64,000 nt of DNA. Origin: Asparagopsis taxiformis. Lineage: Eukaryota > Rhodophyta > Florideophyceae > Bonnemaisoniales > Bonnemaisoniaceae. The translations under genes were made by a program, and so were the position numbers. Shown here one piece after another: positions 8,321-18,623 of the stretch. The stretch covers positions 1-64,000 of the forward strand of contig JALQPE010000565.1 in the NCBI GenBank assembly GCA_030407315.1, written 5' to 3'. A model generated the notes under the pieces. The model did no database searches. It worked only from the letters and a program-made list of their open reading frames with translations, and was not told where the DNA came from. Every line of letters begins with the position of its first letter. Positions within the stretch are counted from its first letter, which is position 1.

Positions 8321-11300
8321 ATGGCGAGTGCCGAGGATGAACCGGAGAACATAAATCAGATGACAATCGGCCAGGCAGCAAACCTCCAATATGAGCAAGA
8401 GATGATGGACGAGAATATTGCCTATAACGGTACTGGTAATGATGATATCGGTTTGGGTGACCCGAACCCACCAAAGAATAATGCATCTACAGAGGATAAA
8501 ATAGCATATGCCTATGATGTGAAAATATACTCTGCAGAAATGCTGGAATGTTTGAAGAAAGCAAACGTCACAGGGAAGGAACTATGGCTTGAATTCACTT
8601 GTACTTTTCGTGAGAGCTCAATCAAAGTAATGACAGCCGCTCAGCACGTCGCTTGGTCTCGATTCCTCAGAGAAAATGGAGTATTTGTGGAACAAAAGAG
8701 GGGCTTAGCAAGGTGGAAAACTCTGCGAAATTGTTTACTGGCAGAACATTTCATTCCGTTCCATGGATCTAGTCCACCAAAGGTACTGAAGGATGAAATC
8801 GACTGCTCAAGAGAGCTGGGAGAGACCAGTGTGCAGGATGGAGATGATAAGACGAATGTTAATAGAAATACATTACCTGCATCAAATGAGAAGCCTGTCA
8901 CTTTGAAAAATATCGTTTCCTTATCGGATACTGAACCAACTTATGGAAAGGGGAGTAATTCTAGTGGATCCCTTGCAAATGAAGGAAAGAATGGCAAAAA
9001 TCGAAATGGAATTGATTCATTGATGAAAGCTTACGCTCATCGTACTAAGTTTGCAGGATCTTTTACGGATGATTTCGATGGAGCTATAGAACAGTACGAA
9101 ACACTCGCAGCTCTATGCGATTTGAGTGAAGAAGACATGTCCAAAGGATTCCCAATAATGCTTACAGGGTCTGCATTCTCACATTACACAAGGAACTACG
9201 CAAAGAAATTCTTAAGGTATCCGGAACTTGTTGATGAATTTAGAGCTTGGTACACGAGTGAAGAACAGAGATACCGCTTGCTACAGTCATGGCAGCGTCC
9301 ATCACTGCTCCGATCAATGGAAAAAGAACCGGAGAAGAGTGAACTTGAGGTATTTCGCAATGTAACTGACCAGCTAACTAAGATCCAGCACCAATTACAT
9401 CGCTCTTACCACGACCCCCGTTTTCTTCGCGATCAGCTTCTAATTGCAGCTGATCTACCACATTTGCGCCGCTCTCTCATCGAAAAGATACCTAAAACTG
9501 CACAAGAAGCTATGCAACGTATTGCAACTCTGCTTTCATCCGAGCCGAAGTCAGCAGGCGCAAATTGCATCCACGAAGGTCGTGATGAAATCAATTATGG
9601 TCTTGGAAATAGATATGGCGGACAAGCTCGTAAGAGCCTGAAGGGATCCTCTTTCAAGAGAAATAAGAACAATTCAAGAACATCACTTGCATCAATCAAA
9701 GGCTGTTGGGTATGTGGAAAGCCACACCGTGCGCGTGACCATCACCCATCCGAAGATGTTATGAAAGCTTTGAATGATATCAAGAAGAAAAAGCCATCAG
9801 TATTATTTACTGTGGAAGATATTGATGAGATCCAAGCATTATACATGTCTATATCAGATGATGTCGACTCAGACAGCGATAGCAGCGAGTCTGAAGCTAA
9901 TATCATTGATGAAACAAGTGACGAGAATATTGGTCATATGCATGAAATATATCTTGCAAACAAGTCATTCCTTCACGGAATATCTTGCAGGACATTTCAA
10001 TCTGACCTAGCTTATCGAATGGACGAGATGCACGCTTTGCTACTCGCAGGCGAATCAGATTCCAATTTTAAGGGTGTCATATTGGATACTGGTGCAAACA
10101 GAAGATCAGCAATGTGTCTAAACCAGTACCGCGCCTATTGTTCTGAATTTATGGTCCCTATGCGGATAGACTACTCTGACAGGCATAGCATTGTTGGAAT
10201 AGGTGGTTCTACTACCGTCATTGGAACTGCAATAGTTCCCATTCCATTTGCTGATCTGAACATTATCATTGATGTCAAATTCAAAATACTGCGTGACAAC
10301 TGCCCTACACTTCTCTCGCTCAAAGACATGATAGAGAATGGACTGGACATAAGCATACAAGACAAAACTATCTCATTCAAACATAACATACAGAGCTTGA
10401 CTTTTGAGAATGATTTCCTCAAACACAAGTGGAGTCCGAAGGATACATCCTATGCATTATACACTGAAAAGGAACTTCGAAGACTACATCGTGTTTTTGG
10501 TCACCCTACGGTCACTGCTCTTGGAAAACTACTTCGCAATGCCAATCCGAATGAGTTCACAGCAGAAGTTAGGAAAAGCATCGAGCAGATAACCAACATG
10601 TGTAATACCTGCAAAAGGTTTTCATCCAAGCCACGACGCTTCAAAATATCCGTTGGTTCTAATGATCTACGATTTAATCACATCGTTGCAATTGATATCA
10701 TGATGTTAGCAGGGAAAAATGTGCTCCATGCTGTAGATGAAGCCACTCACTATACAGCAGCAACCTTCATGAGGAATAACACAGCAGAAGAGACGTGGAA
10801 ATCTTTACTGCGCTGCTGGTCCCGTGTTTACCTTGGACCACCCGACTACTTGCGGATTGACCAGGGATCTAACTTTGTTGCGAAACACTTTCGCGACTCC
10901 GCCGATGCAGATGGAATTTCGATACTCGAAGCACCAATCGAATGCCCAAACACAATGTCCCACGTTGAAAGGTACCATGCACCTCTCCGTGCAGCTTACA
11001 ACAAGATAAGGGATGCTTTACCACGTTCTGAGAATGATACTGAATGTCTGCAACTAGCAGTTAAAGCTGTTAATGATACAATTGGACCAGAGGGCCTGTG
11101 CCCCACTGTTCTGGTGTATGGTACACTTCCGAGACCTCCGCGACGTACACCGGCCGACACACAGATCCAAAGAGCTAAGACACTGGATTTAGCAATGGAT
11201 GCTGTACTGAAGGAGCAGTCTAAGAGGCGTATCGCATTTGCCCTAAGGCACCCCAGTAGTCCAAAAGCTCAGGAACAAGAAGAACAGCTGTCTCTTCTTC

Positions 11301-13015
11301 CCTCTGGAGCTCCCGTTCTTGTGTACCGCCAAGGTACAAAGAAATGGGAAGGGCCATATCCCCTCGTTCATATATCAGGACGGACAGTTGTTGTCCAGCT
11401 ACCTCATGGACGTAAGATATTCCGATCAAACGTAGTGAAGTCTGCTAACAGCTCTGAGAACAGAGAAACCTGGTGTGATATGAATTACACACAATATGCA
11501 TACCACATTAGCGACAATTACCGAGAATTCTCTTCCAGTAGACGAAGTGAATTGAACGGACTACAGGCAAGAGAAACATTTGAAATTGTTCCAATGAGCT
11601 CTGTACCACCACGTACACGCATATATGGATCTAGATGGGTTGATACTGTGAAGGAAGTCAATGGAATGACTGTCAAAAAGTCAAGGTTGGTTGCACAGAA
11701 CTTCAGAGATAAGGGAGCGACGGAAATTGCAACAAAGTCACCTACAGTGAGCCGTATGGGCCAGCGGATTGCAATTGCTACGGCTGCAATGTTTCCGCAT
11801 CACAAATCATACGTGAGGGACATATCACAGGCGTACATACAATCCGAATCCAACCTGGAACGCATGATATATATTAAGCCACCGGAGGAGATGAATTTAT
11901 CTCATAACGAAATTCTTTTGGTGAAGAAGCCGTTGTATGGTATACCAGAAAGTGGATTGCACTGGTTTGCAACATACCAATCACATCACATTGAAAAACT
12001 TGGAATGAAGGCATCCAAGGGAGATGTATGCGTATTGTACAAAACCGATGACAGTCGACTCACGGGTGTCACTATCTTACAAGTAGACGATTCTTTCGGG
12101 CATGGAACAGCAGAATTCCTCGAGAAGGAGGAAGCTGAATCAAAACGATTTCAATGTAAGCCGCGCAAACTACTATCGCCAGGAGACTCAGCTCTTTTTA
12201 ATGGATGTAATATCTCAATGGACACGGATGGAGCTTACACTATTTCCCAATCAGAGAAGCTTCGACAAATGCTGCCACCCACCAATCAAGAGGATCTGAT
12301 AAGCACTAGAGCAAAGATTCAATACATTGGATCATGCACAAGACCTGACCTCTGCTCTCCCGTGCAATTGATGGCATCCAACGTCTGTAACCCTTCAGAA
12401 AAGACGTTCAAAGACATGGAAACGATTACTAATTGGTGTCGGGAGACGGCTGGAGTGGGTATCAAATATATTCCATTGGATATAGAATCAATTAGACTTT
12501 CATTGTTCACAGACGCATCATTTGCAAATGCTGACAAGCTCAAATCCCAGTTGGGATTCGTTTTGGTTATCTCTGATCACAATGGCAATGCTAATATACT
12601 TCATTATGGAAGCACTACTTGCAAACGAGTTGCTCGATCTGTAATGGCAGCTGAATTACAAGGATTAGTTTATGGATTTGATCAAGCCTATGTTGTAAGG
12701 GAAATACTTTCAGACATTATAGGTCGAAAAGTGGATTTGGATGCGTATGTGGATTCACGAACAGTTTTCAATGTCGTCGCCAAAAGCAGTATGACTCTTG
12801 AGAAACGTCTTCAAATTGATGTGCACGCAATACGTGAGAGTCATAAGAGAGGAGAGCTCCGATACTTGGCATGGATACCAAGTTACGAAAACATATCTGA
12901 CGGCCTAACAAAGGGCTTAATTGACTCTTCACATTCTTTATGGAAACTTATGGTAACAAATAAGCTCAGTTTGCAACCGAGTGGCTGGGTTGAATCGAAA
13001 ACAGACGATAATTAG
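8321..13015 (+). CDS. copia-2 Gag-Pol polyprotein
   Basis: A single 1564-aa frame 57 bases after the LTR. Gag occupies about 1-460. Next is a knuckle CWVCGKPHRARDHH near 462-475 (CCHH spacing, not CCHC), then an acidic linker. Protease ILDTGANR is near 588. Integrase has HHCC (HRVFGH ... CNTCKR) near 723-765 and catalytic IVAIDIM near 790, RIDQGSN near 845 and SHVERYH near 880. RT spans about 1090-1330 with LQVDDSFG near 1253 (Gln for Tyr). RNase H covers 1395-1545 with FTDASFAN and YVDSRTVF, ending in ISDGLTK and LQPSGWVES. All catalytic acids are present and there is no frame break. The polyprotein is expected to self-cleave. Confidence 0.95.
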   Translation: MASAEDEPENINQMTIGQAANLQYEQEMMDENIAYNGTGNDDIGLGDPNPPKNNASTEDKIAYAYDVKIYSAEMLECLKKANVTGKELWLEFTCTFRESSIKVMTAAQHVAWSRFLRENGVFVEQKRGLARWKTLRNCLLAEHFIPFHGSSPPKVLKDEIDCSRELGETSVQDGDDKTNVNRNTLPASNEKPVTLKNIVSLSDTEPTYGKGSNSSGSLANEGKNGKNRNGIDSLMKAYAHRTKFAGSFTDDFDGAIEQYETLAALCDLSEEDMSKGFPIMLTGSAFSHYTRNYAKKFLRYPELVDEFRAWYTSEEQRYRLLQSWQRPSLLRSMEKEPEKSELEVFRNVTDQLTKIQHQLHRSYHDPRFLRDQLLIAADLPHLRRSLIEKIPKTAQEAMQRIATLLSSEPKSAGANCIHEGRDEINYGLGNRYGGQARKSLKGSSFKRNKNNSRTSLASIKGCWVCGKPHRARDHHPSEDVMKALNDIKKKKPSVLFTVEDIDEIQALYMSISDDVDSDSDSSESEANIIDETSDENIGHMHEIYLANKSFLHGISCRTFQSDLAYRMDEMHALLLAGESDSNFKGVILDTGANRRSAMCLNQYRAYCSEFMVPMRIDYSDRHSIVGIGGSTTVIGTAIVPIPFADLNIIIDVKFKILRDNCPTLLSLKDMIENGLDISIQDKTISFKHNIQSLTFENDFLKHKWSPKDTSYALYTEKELRRLHRVFGHPTVTALGKLLRNANPNEFTAEVRKSIEQITNMCNTCKRFSSKPRRFKISVGSNDLRFNHIVAIDIMMLAGKNVLHAVDEATHYTAATFMRNNTAEETWKSLLRCWSRVYLGPPDYLRIDQGSNFVAKHFRDSADADGISILEAPIECPNTMSHVERYHAPLRAAYNKIRDALPRSENDTECLQLAVKAVNDTIGPEGLCPTVLVYGTLPRPPRRTPADTQIQRAKTLDLAMDAVLKEQSKRRIAFALRHPSSPKAQEQEEQLSLLPSGAPVLVYRQGTKKWEGPYPLVHISGRTVVVQLPHGRKIFRSNVVKSANSSENRETWCDMNYTQYAYHISDNYREFSSSRRSELNGLQARETFEIVPMSSVPPRTRIYGSRWVDTVKEVNGMTVKKSRLVAQNFRDKGATEIATKSPTVSRMGQRIAIATAAMFPHHKSYVRDISQAYIQSESNLERMIYIKPPEEMNLSHNEILLVKKPLYGIPESGLHWFATYQSHHIEKLGMKASKGDVCVLYKTDDSRLTGVTILQVDDSFGHGTAEFLEKEEAESKRFQCKPRKLLSPGDSALFNGCNISMDTDGAYTISQSEKLRQMLPPTNQEDLISTRAKIQYIGSCTRPDLCSPVQLMASNVCNPSEKTFKDMETITNWCRETAGVGIKYIPLDIESIRLSLFTDASFANADKLKSQLGFVLVISDHNGNANILHYGSTTCKRVARSVMAAELQGLVYGFDQAYVVREILSDIIGRKVDLDAYVDSRTVFNVVAKSSMTLEKRLQIDVHAIRESHKRGELRYLAWIPSYENISDGLTKGLIDSSHSLWKLMVTNKLSLQPSGWVESKTDDN

Positions 13016-13032
13016 CAAATTTATGCCTCTAC

Positions 13033-13055
13033 TGTGAAAAAGAAAAACCTCTGAG
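13033..13055 (+). other. copia-2 polypurine tract
   Basis: The purine-rich tgtgaaaaagaaaaacc followed by tctgag lies between the stop codon and the 3' LTR at 13056. This is the usual place of the plus-strand primer of an LTR element. Confidence 0.6.
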
Positions 13056-13605
13056 TGTGGAATTCTTTGCAGTCACTGATGCATAACAATGTCTTGAAAT
13101 TATCTCATAACGATTACGAGGCGCAAAAATGCGACTGACACGAAATCAGGAGAGTGGTTTCAGAAATAATTTAGTAGTAGTTTCAAACGGAGAGGTACTC
13201 ATATTTAGTACATATAGACATCATAGATGCCATCCAGGATACGTTAGCAACACACAGACGAAAAACAACAGAACAACATCTTCTAAATCCTAGCAAGGTA
13301 TTTTGCTAGTCCAACTACTTCGTTGAAGGCTGGAGACAGTGTAGCCTAAAGGCTACAGCTCGACCACGAGTCTGTTAGAACCCCGCAACAGGCACCTCCC
13401 TGTATACGGTTGCATCAACTTACAATTGGTAAGAGAACCGATATACCCGACACCAAGGCCCACCTCTTACGGCTTGCCAGAAATCGCGTATATTGAACTG
13501 CAATACTGACGACCACTCCTCGACACACGTGTCGTGATTGTAACGTGTATTGTATAATCGATATAAGGTTATATTGATACCTAATATATTCTATCATTTT
13601 CGACA
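13056..13605 (+). repeat. copia-2 3' LTR
   Basis: 550 bp, apparently identical to 7714-8263, followed by the CGATC duplication (13606-13610) and then repeat copy 1. Confidence 0.95.
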
Positions 13606-13610
13606 CGATC

Positions 13611-16600
13611 TGATGATTTGCGTGCTAGCCTCCACTGCCGAACTACGTGCAATGTCGCTGCACAGGCGCCCACACGCAATGAATATCCGAATTGCTTCAC
13701 CCGTTCTGCACCAGTCCCTTCTGTAACACTGATGAAATGGATGCACACATCGTGTTTCGGCGCCGCTCGAGAACACGCATACGCCATCTTTGCCTTTTTG
13801 ATGAATGGGCAACTATTCTGATTTCACAGTCCTTCTGTAATTTCAACTGTAAGCCCCAGCGATTGGTCGATTTGCTGCGCACCCGCCGCATGTGGAGCCT
13901 GAAAGCTCGCGGTGAAATTTTCCCATAGCACAATCCTTGCGTGTGACACAGATTTGCGACGAAGACGAACAGCATCACACTTCACAGTTGCCCGCTGCAG
14001 CTATGTCGCCGTTAACGCTGTACTGATCTTGATCTTGTTAGCAGAGCGCCATGATAACTCCGAGACACCATAGCCGAAAACGCGTTGAATGGCCACCGCA
14101 TCCGTTCGTGATTGGATCCAACAAAGTTTCGACAGTTTCCTCGGCAGACTGCAGTTGAATGCAGCATCTACAAAAATCCGCAGTCTGCGGTTCTGCAGGC
14201 GCAAACGCTACCCTCTGTAATACGCTTTCCCATCCGCGATAACATATGGAGCAACACAGTGGATGTAAACAGCGTGCAGCTCTGCCTTCCCGGCATGCCT
14301 TCCGTCACGGCAGGCACTCTTCCACCAGCTCCATGAGACAGCCAGAGGATAGCGTCAACGATATTCCACGGTTGGCAACATGGGACTCGCGTATTCGCGC
14401 ACGCACGGGATGTACGGCGTCGTTTGTGTTTTGTCAAGGGCGATCGGAAGCGTGTGTTGTACTCTAATCGTCCCCATACCCGCGCTAGATGCCTCATCGG
14501 GAGCACATCCCTTTCCCCGCAGTTGGTTGCGAAACTCCCGTGTCCCAGGGGGTTGACTGCACCGCGCGCGCCGCTCGCCTCAGACACGGCAGCGTATAGT
14601 CGTCTGTCGTCTTACAGTTGAACTTCAATTGGGAGAGGACCCTTGTAGATGATGAGCGATTTGTATGTTTCTATCAGTTCCGTCGCTTCCTGCCGTGGTT
14701 TCCCGTCCCTCGCCAACCAGGATTGCCACATAGGCGACAACCCCACGACTGAGTTGGTTGTTGCCGATGGCAACCTGTGAGTCAAATCCTTATCGCTCAT
14801 CAATTATTGTCCTTTGGATATAATTTGTACTTGTGCTTATAGTTTGAGTAGTCAGTTTGCGAGGTAGAGCACATCCATTTGAATCAGTCCGCTGCCAACC
14901 GCATGGCGCTGCATAACCGCACCGTCTCAACTCACATCCAAGCCCTTATCATCGGAAGCCGGGAAGAGTGTACTCGTTTGCAAGAATTGCGCACGTTCAC
15001 CGCGTCATGTGCCAGGCTCAACCTGTCAGTTGTACCCATTTGACAAGAGGGACAGCAGATATCACCCTTTGCACGCGCTACCCTGCATCAACTATCCGCC
15101 GTGAGACGTGTGCCAACCCCTAGCGCATGTTTTCGCGGAGGCGCTTTCATCTCGAGACTGCTCAACTAATTTAATTTAGTTGACTGCCAAATCTTACCGA
15201 TGTGCCCATGCGTGTTGTATCCACCGCGCCAGATTACGATGAAATTATGGCCTCTGAGTGCCGCGCTATTCGTCCGAAACATCACATAGCTGAGCTTTCC
15301 CTGCCTCTTGCGAGGATTACGCCACATATCGACATTACTTCAAGCTTGTTTATTGTAACGATGACGGCGAGCCAGTGCCGCCACTATTTCGATCTAAATC
15401 ATTGTACTGATGACGGCACACTATTGCCCGCGCTGTGCAATACTGATTCGGTCCTGGTCTAGACAGGCACCTCCTGACCCTCGCAAAAATTCCATTCCCA
15501 TCGACACGTTTACACTCTTCCTCGAAACCTACTATTCGACCCCACACAGGCATTGGTTGAGACCACATCCATTTCCGCCGAAACGTGCCGTCAGCTCTCT
15601 TCTCCTTCATTCATTTTCTTCCGTGAAGCATTACTCCTCCACCATCTAGACTCTGTGTCCCCACCCCAGATCGCATCTCTCACAGCCACACGGACCGCTC
15701 CATATGCACTGCCCGTATTGTCCCAATCTTCTCTGCATCTAATTCTTCGTGACATCTGCCACTCCATACCACTGCCGCTTCCAACCTGAAACCAACTTCC
15801 GCGCATATCATCAATATTCATGCAGCATTGCACTCGACCTATTTCAACCCCAGCCCATCCCTCTCATCATGATCCACGCACGCCAACTACAACACGAAAT
15901 ATCGTTGCCCCAAACATTGCAGCAGAAACGACCATGTACACAATCACTCGTGAGTGCAAAGCCCACGAGCCAGTCCAATTGCAACAAAAGAACCCGTAGA
16001 CGCACCCAGGTCGAGAACGCCGATCCCACCGAAGTTCTACAACGGCAACGCGATCACACCAGTGAATTCAGTTTCGATCATCGTGACGTAGTGCGCGAGA
16101 GTTTCATGTGCGGAATTGGCTAGAAGAATGGCGGTGACTGCAGAAATTCAGCATGTTAGGACGACATGCCACACCAGGAAGAGTCGTGTGATGGTGCCCA
16201 ACAGAACCGACGAGAGGCAAGAGGCGGAAAAATCGCAATTAAATTTAATTTGCTCTCGACGAAACTAATTGGCAGGAAAGTGTTACTGGATTTATGACAA
16301 GTATGAGCTTCATCGTGGTATAGTACTGCAAATTTGTTGGGATCAAGTGCACTTGACAACCATGATTCTCTCGTCTTCGGCTCTCTAGTCGGTCACTTCT
16401 CCACTCAGAACTACTCACAATGAATGAACCGTCAGGCGGTTGCGGCCCACTCATTATACAATGCCGCTTGCAAAGCGGGCGAGGTGGAATGTACTAAACG
16501 TAATAACTCACGATAAAGGGAAAAGAAAGGATATTGGATGATCCATCTAGCACCAAACAGCAACGTTAAGATAGTACCCATGGTGAAACCCAAAGCTCTG

Positions 16601-17157
16601 AAGCTCCACAATCTCGCCACACCAAGCCTATACTGGCCGCAGCAATTGGCAACATTGATGTACGGAGACTGCAAATACTGTGAGCTGATTCACAAAACAA
16701 AAGTCTAGAGAAGACGAAATATAGACGGGGCAATGAAAGGAAGATACGACCCACAGTGTCGGGGATGGATGAAAAACGATGGCCAATTACGTAACCATGA
16801 GCTGATCATCAGTGTCTGAAAGGGAGTGAGGAGGGGAAGCAAGCGTATCCCAGCGGAATAAAGAAAAAGACAGAGAATCAGATCCATGAATGAGAAAAAG
16901 AATCGAGACAACATCGGCAAATAGAGTGAAGCAGAAGCTGCTAGTTTGTCGACTGGTCGGAAGGACGTGAGTCTGACACAGAGGTTGGCAAGGTTAACGG
17001 CGGGAGGTCTGGATTGTCAGGAGAGGGACGAGGTGTGAGGCGAGGAGTGTTTGGAAGTGTGGGGGAAGTTTTTGTGGTCACCGGAGTGGATGGAGGAGAG
17101 TTGGTGTTGGGAGGCATTTTGGTTAGATGGGACGGGGAAGGGGGCTTGGGAGCAATG
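13611..17157. repeat. Repeat unit copy 1, right part
   Basis: Aligns end to end with 32211-32399 plus 37091-40460 (copy 2) and, from about 14812, with copy 0. The first 13794-13798 CTTTT is the empty site of copia-4. The 16271-16275 GGCAG is the empty site of copia-1. Several modest open frames occur on both strands, including a 124-codon plus frame at 15749-16123. That frame matches the end of a longer frame in copy 2 but is broken here by a stop. No recognised domain. Confidence 0.85.
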
Positions 17158-17891
17158 AAGCTGTAGCAACATTTAAGCTCATCTTGTCTACATCAGGTAA
17201 AAGCAGAAGTAAACAACTTTCCCCAGGCAAAGCGGATTTTGGCAACGGTGGTTGATCTCGTATGGCATGATGCGCGTGTACGCATACACATTTGAGATCC
17301 ACTTGTGGGACTACATCGAGCCAATTAGTATCATGGAGGCGGCGAGCTGTATTGCTGCCGAGGTTTTCTGCGTGGACTTGAGCCGGAACAATAGAACCTC
17401 GGGAGGGTACAATACCTTTTCGGAAAGTCTATACATGTACGGAAACCCCTCAGAAACACACACTGCCTTTTTATTTGTAGTGGGCGCGTCATGATACAAT
17501 GTGTAATTCTGTTTTCGAAACGTAATGTTCAATCTGATCGGGTTGGGTATTCGAGCCCCCCACGCGCACTTGTGTGCCGACCCTATGACCATTCCAAAAC
17601 TTACACAACGATGTCATACACATGAGTGCTCCTTGTCCACAACGGTGGACCGTTGATCCCCAATCGATACTCTAAATATTACAAACATCGGAAGTGCATA
17701 CTGCGTGATTCGACGCCATTCAAACTTGTTCGTTTGTGAGTGGCCGGCCGAATACGGTTGCCCACTCCTAATCGTTGGCTGAGGAACCAGTATACTGCTT
17801 GCAGTTAGCGATTGGTTGATACAGTGAGCACGCGTCGCTTCCACTGGAAGACCTTTAGATAAAACGTTTTTTTGCATTTGCAATTTGCATC
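17158..17891. other. Unassigned sequence between repeat copy 1 and a solo LTR
   Basis: About 730 bases with no convincing gene. Nothing in it repeats elsewhere in the window, except that its last 30 bases (acgttttttt then gcatttgcaatttgc near 17855-17885) recur imperfectly at 18030-18056 across the solo LTR. Confidence 0.5.
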
Positions 17892-18021
17892 TGTGTTGGG
17901 ATATTCATATCCCTCATCTCCTCCCTGGCCAATCGGCTCCGCTCCGTTGGGCTTTCCATATAACCAGGCAACATGCCAACTCTAGTGTCTGCGCAGACAC
18001 AACATTCTTTTTAGTCTAACA
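17892..18021 (+). repeat. Solo LTR of another copia-like family
   Basis: A 130-bp TG...CA block flanked by GCATC on both sides (17887-17891 and 18022-18026). Its last 55 bases recur at 18303-18354 next to a primer-binding site, which identifies it as an LTR. A solo LTR arises by recombination between the two LTRs of a full element. Confidence 0.75.
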
Positions 18022-18271
18022 GCATCAGACGTTTTTTTTTGCATTTGCAGTTTGCACCAGACCAGCACAATTGTCATTGATCTCGTTCACACAGTGCCAT
18101 CAACTGAAAACGAAGTGGATGCTCCAACTGCGATTGTAAACACGTACCTCACGCTGCGATGAATGAATGGCCTCCACATTCATTCCAGAATATGTCCAAC
18201 AATATATTGAAAGCTTCCTAGATACTCCATAGCGGGCTGCAGAACGTGTATGCAGGCTGTGACTTATGTGC
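18022..18271. other. Short unassigned spacer
   Basis: About 250 bases with a T-run and a cgtttttttttgcatttgcag motif that partly repeats the sequence left of the solo LTR. No gene seen. Confidence 0.4.
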
Positions 18272-18413
18272 TGTCTGCGTTGGGATATTAACATAAGGTG
18301 GTGACATGCCAACTCTAGTGTCTGCGCAGGCACAACATTCTTTATAGTTTAACAGGTTATGGGCCCAGATACCGATAACAGGACTGCGTGAGCTCGATTC
18401 TCACAAGCATCGC
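18272..18413 (+). mobile_element. Truncated plus-strand copia 5' end (LTR plus primer site)
   Basis: An internally deleted copy of the 17892-18021 LTR (TGTCTGCGTTGGG ... TTTAACA, ending at 18354). It is followed at once by GGTTATGGGCCCAG (18355-18368), the exact complement of an initiator-tRNA anticodon arm. Only about 45 internal bases follow before the copia-5 LTR fragment begins, so nearly the whole element is missing. Confidence 0.65.
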
Positions 18414-18477
18414 TGCATTAGACCTCTTGATCAAATAATGGCTTTTAAAATAAATATTTAGAAAGCGACCATATAAT
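18414..18477 (-). repeat. copia-5 3' LTR, distal fragment
   Basis: Inferred remainder of the copia-5 3' LTR, separated from its proximal part (23077-23266) by the insertion of copia-3. The boundary at TGCATTAG (18414) is a guess from the TG terminus, because no second copy of this LTR is present for comparison. Confidence 0.4.
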
Positions 18478-18579
18478 TGTTGAGATGATCGTGTGATGAT
18501 CGCTTTATTATCTCGTGACGGTCGGCGGATGAGGTTTAAGTATGCTTCTATAGCTGTAAATACTGTAAGTTATTCGTCA
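18478..18579 (-). repeat. copia-3 3' LTR
   Basis: 102 bp, TGTTGAGATGATCG ... TTATTCGTCA on the plus strand. Its last bases (agttattcgtca) are shared with the copia-4 LTR, showing that the two families are related. Confidence 0.93.
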
Positions 18580-18623
18580 GGAGCATGATATTGGACACGG
18601 CGTGTAAAGGGAGAAGTTATTCG

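Larger units (their letters stand above)
7714..13605 (+). mobile_element. copia-2: intact Ty1/copia element of fungal-like type
   Basis: A complete 5,892-bp element with two 550-bp LTRs that appear identical, flanked by CGATC (7709-7713 and 13606-13610). The empty site is in repeat copy 2 at 32206-32210. It carries one uninterrupted Gag-Pol frame. It is less GC-rich than its surroundings, and its RT and RNase H motifs (QVDDS, DSRTVF, LSLQPSGWVES) resemble copia elements I know from fungi, not the other four copia elements here. It looks young and potentially autonomous. Confidence 0.95.

Noticed and set aside
14168..14587. Minus-strand open frames at 14168-14587 and 37293-37823
   Set aside because: They are the same stretch of repeat copies 1 and 2, which are nearly identical, so shared openness is no evidence of coding. 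No domain is seen.
18397..18415. T-arm-like stem GTGAG/CTCAC around CTCGATT
   Set aside because: No matching acceptor, D or anticodon arms in register. Probably part of the leader of the truncated copia element.
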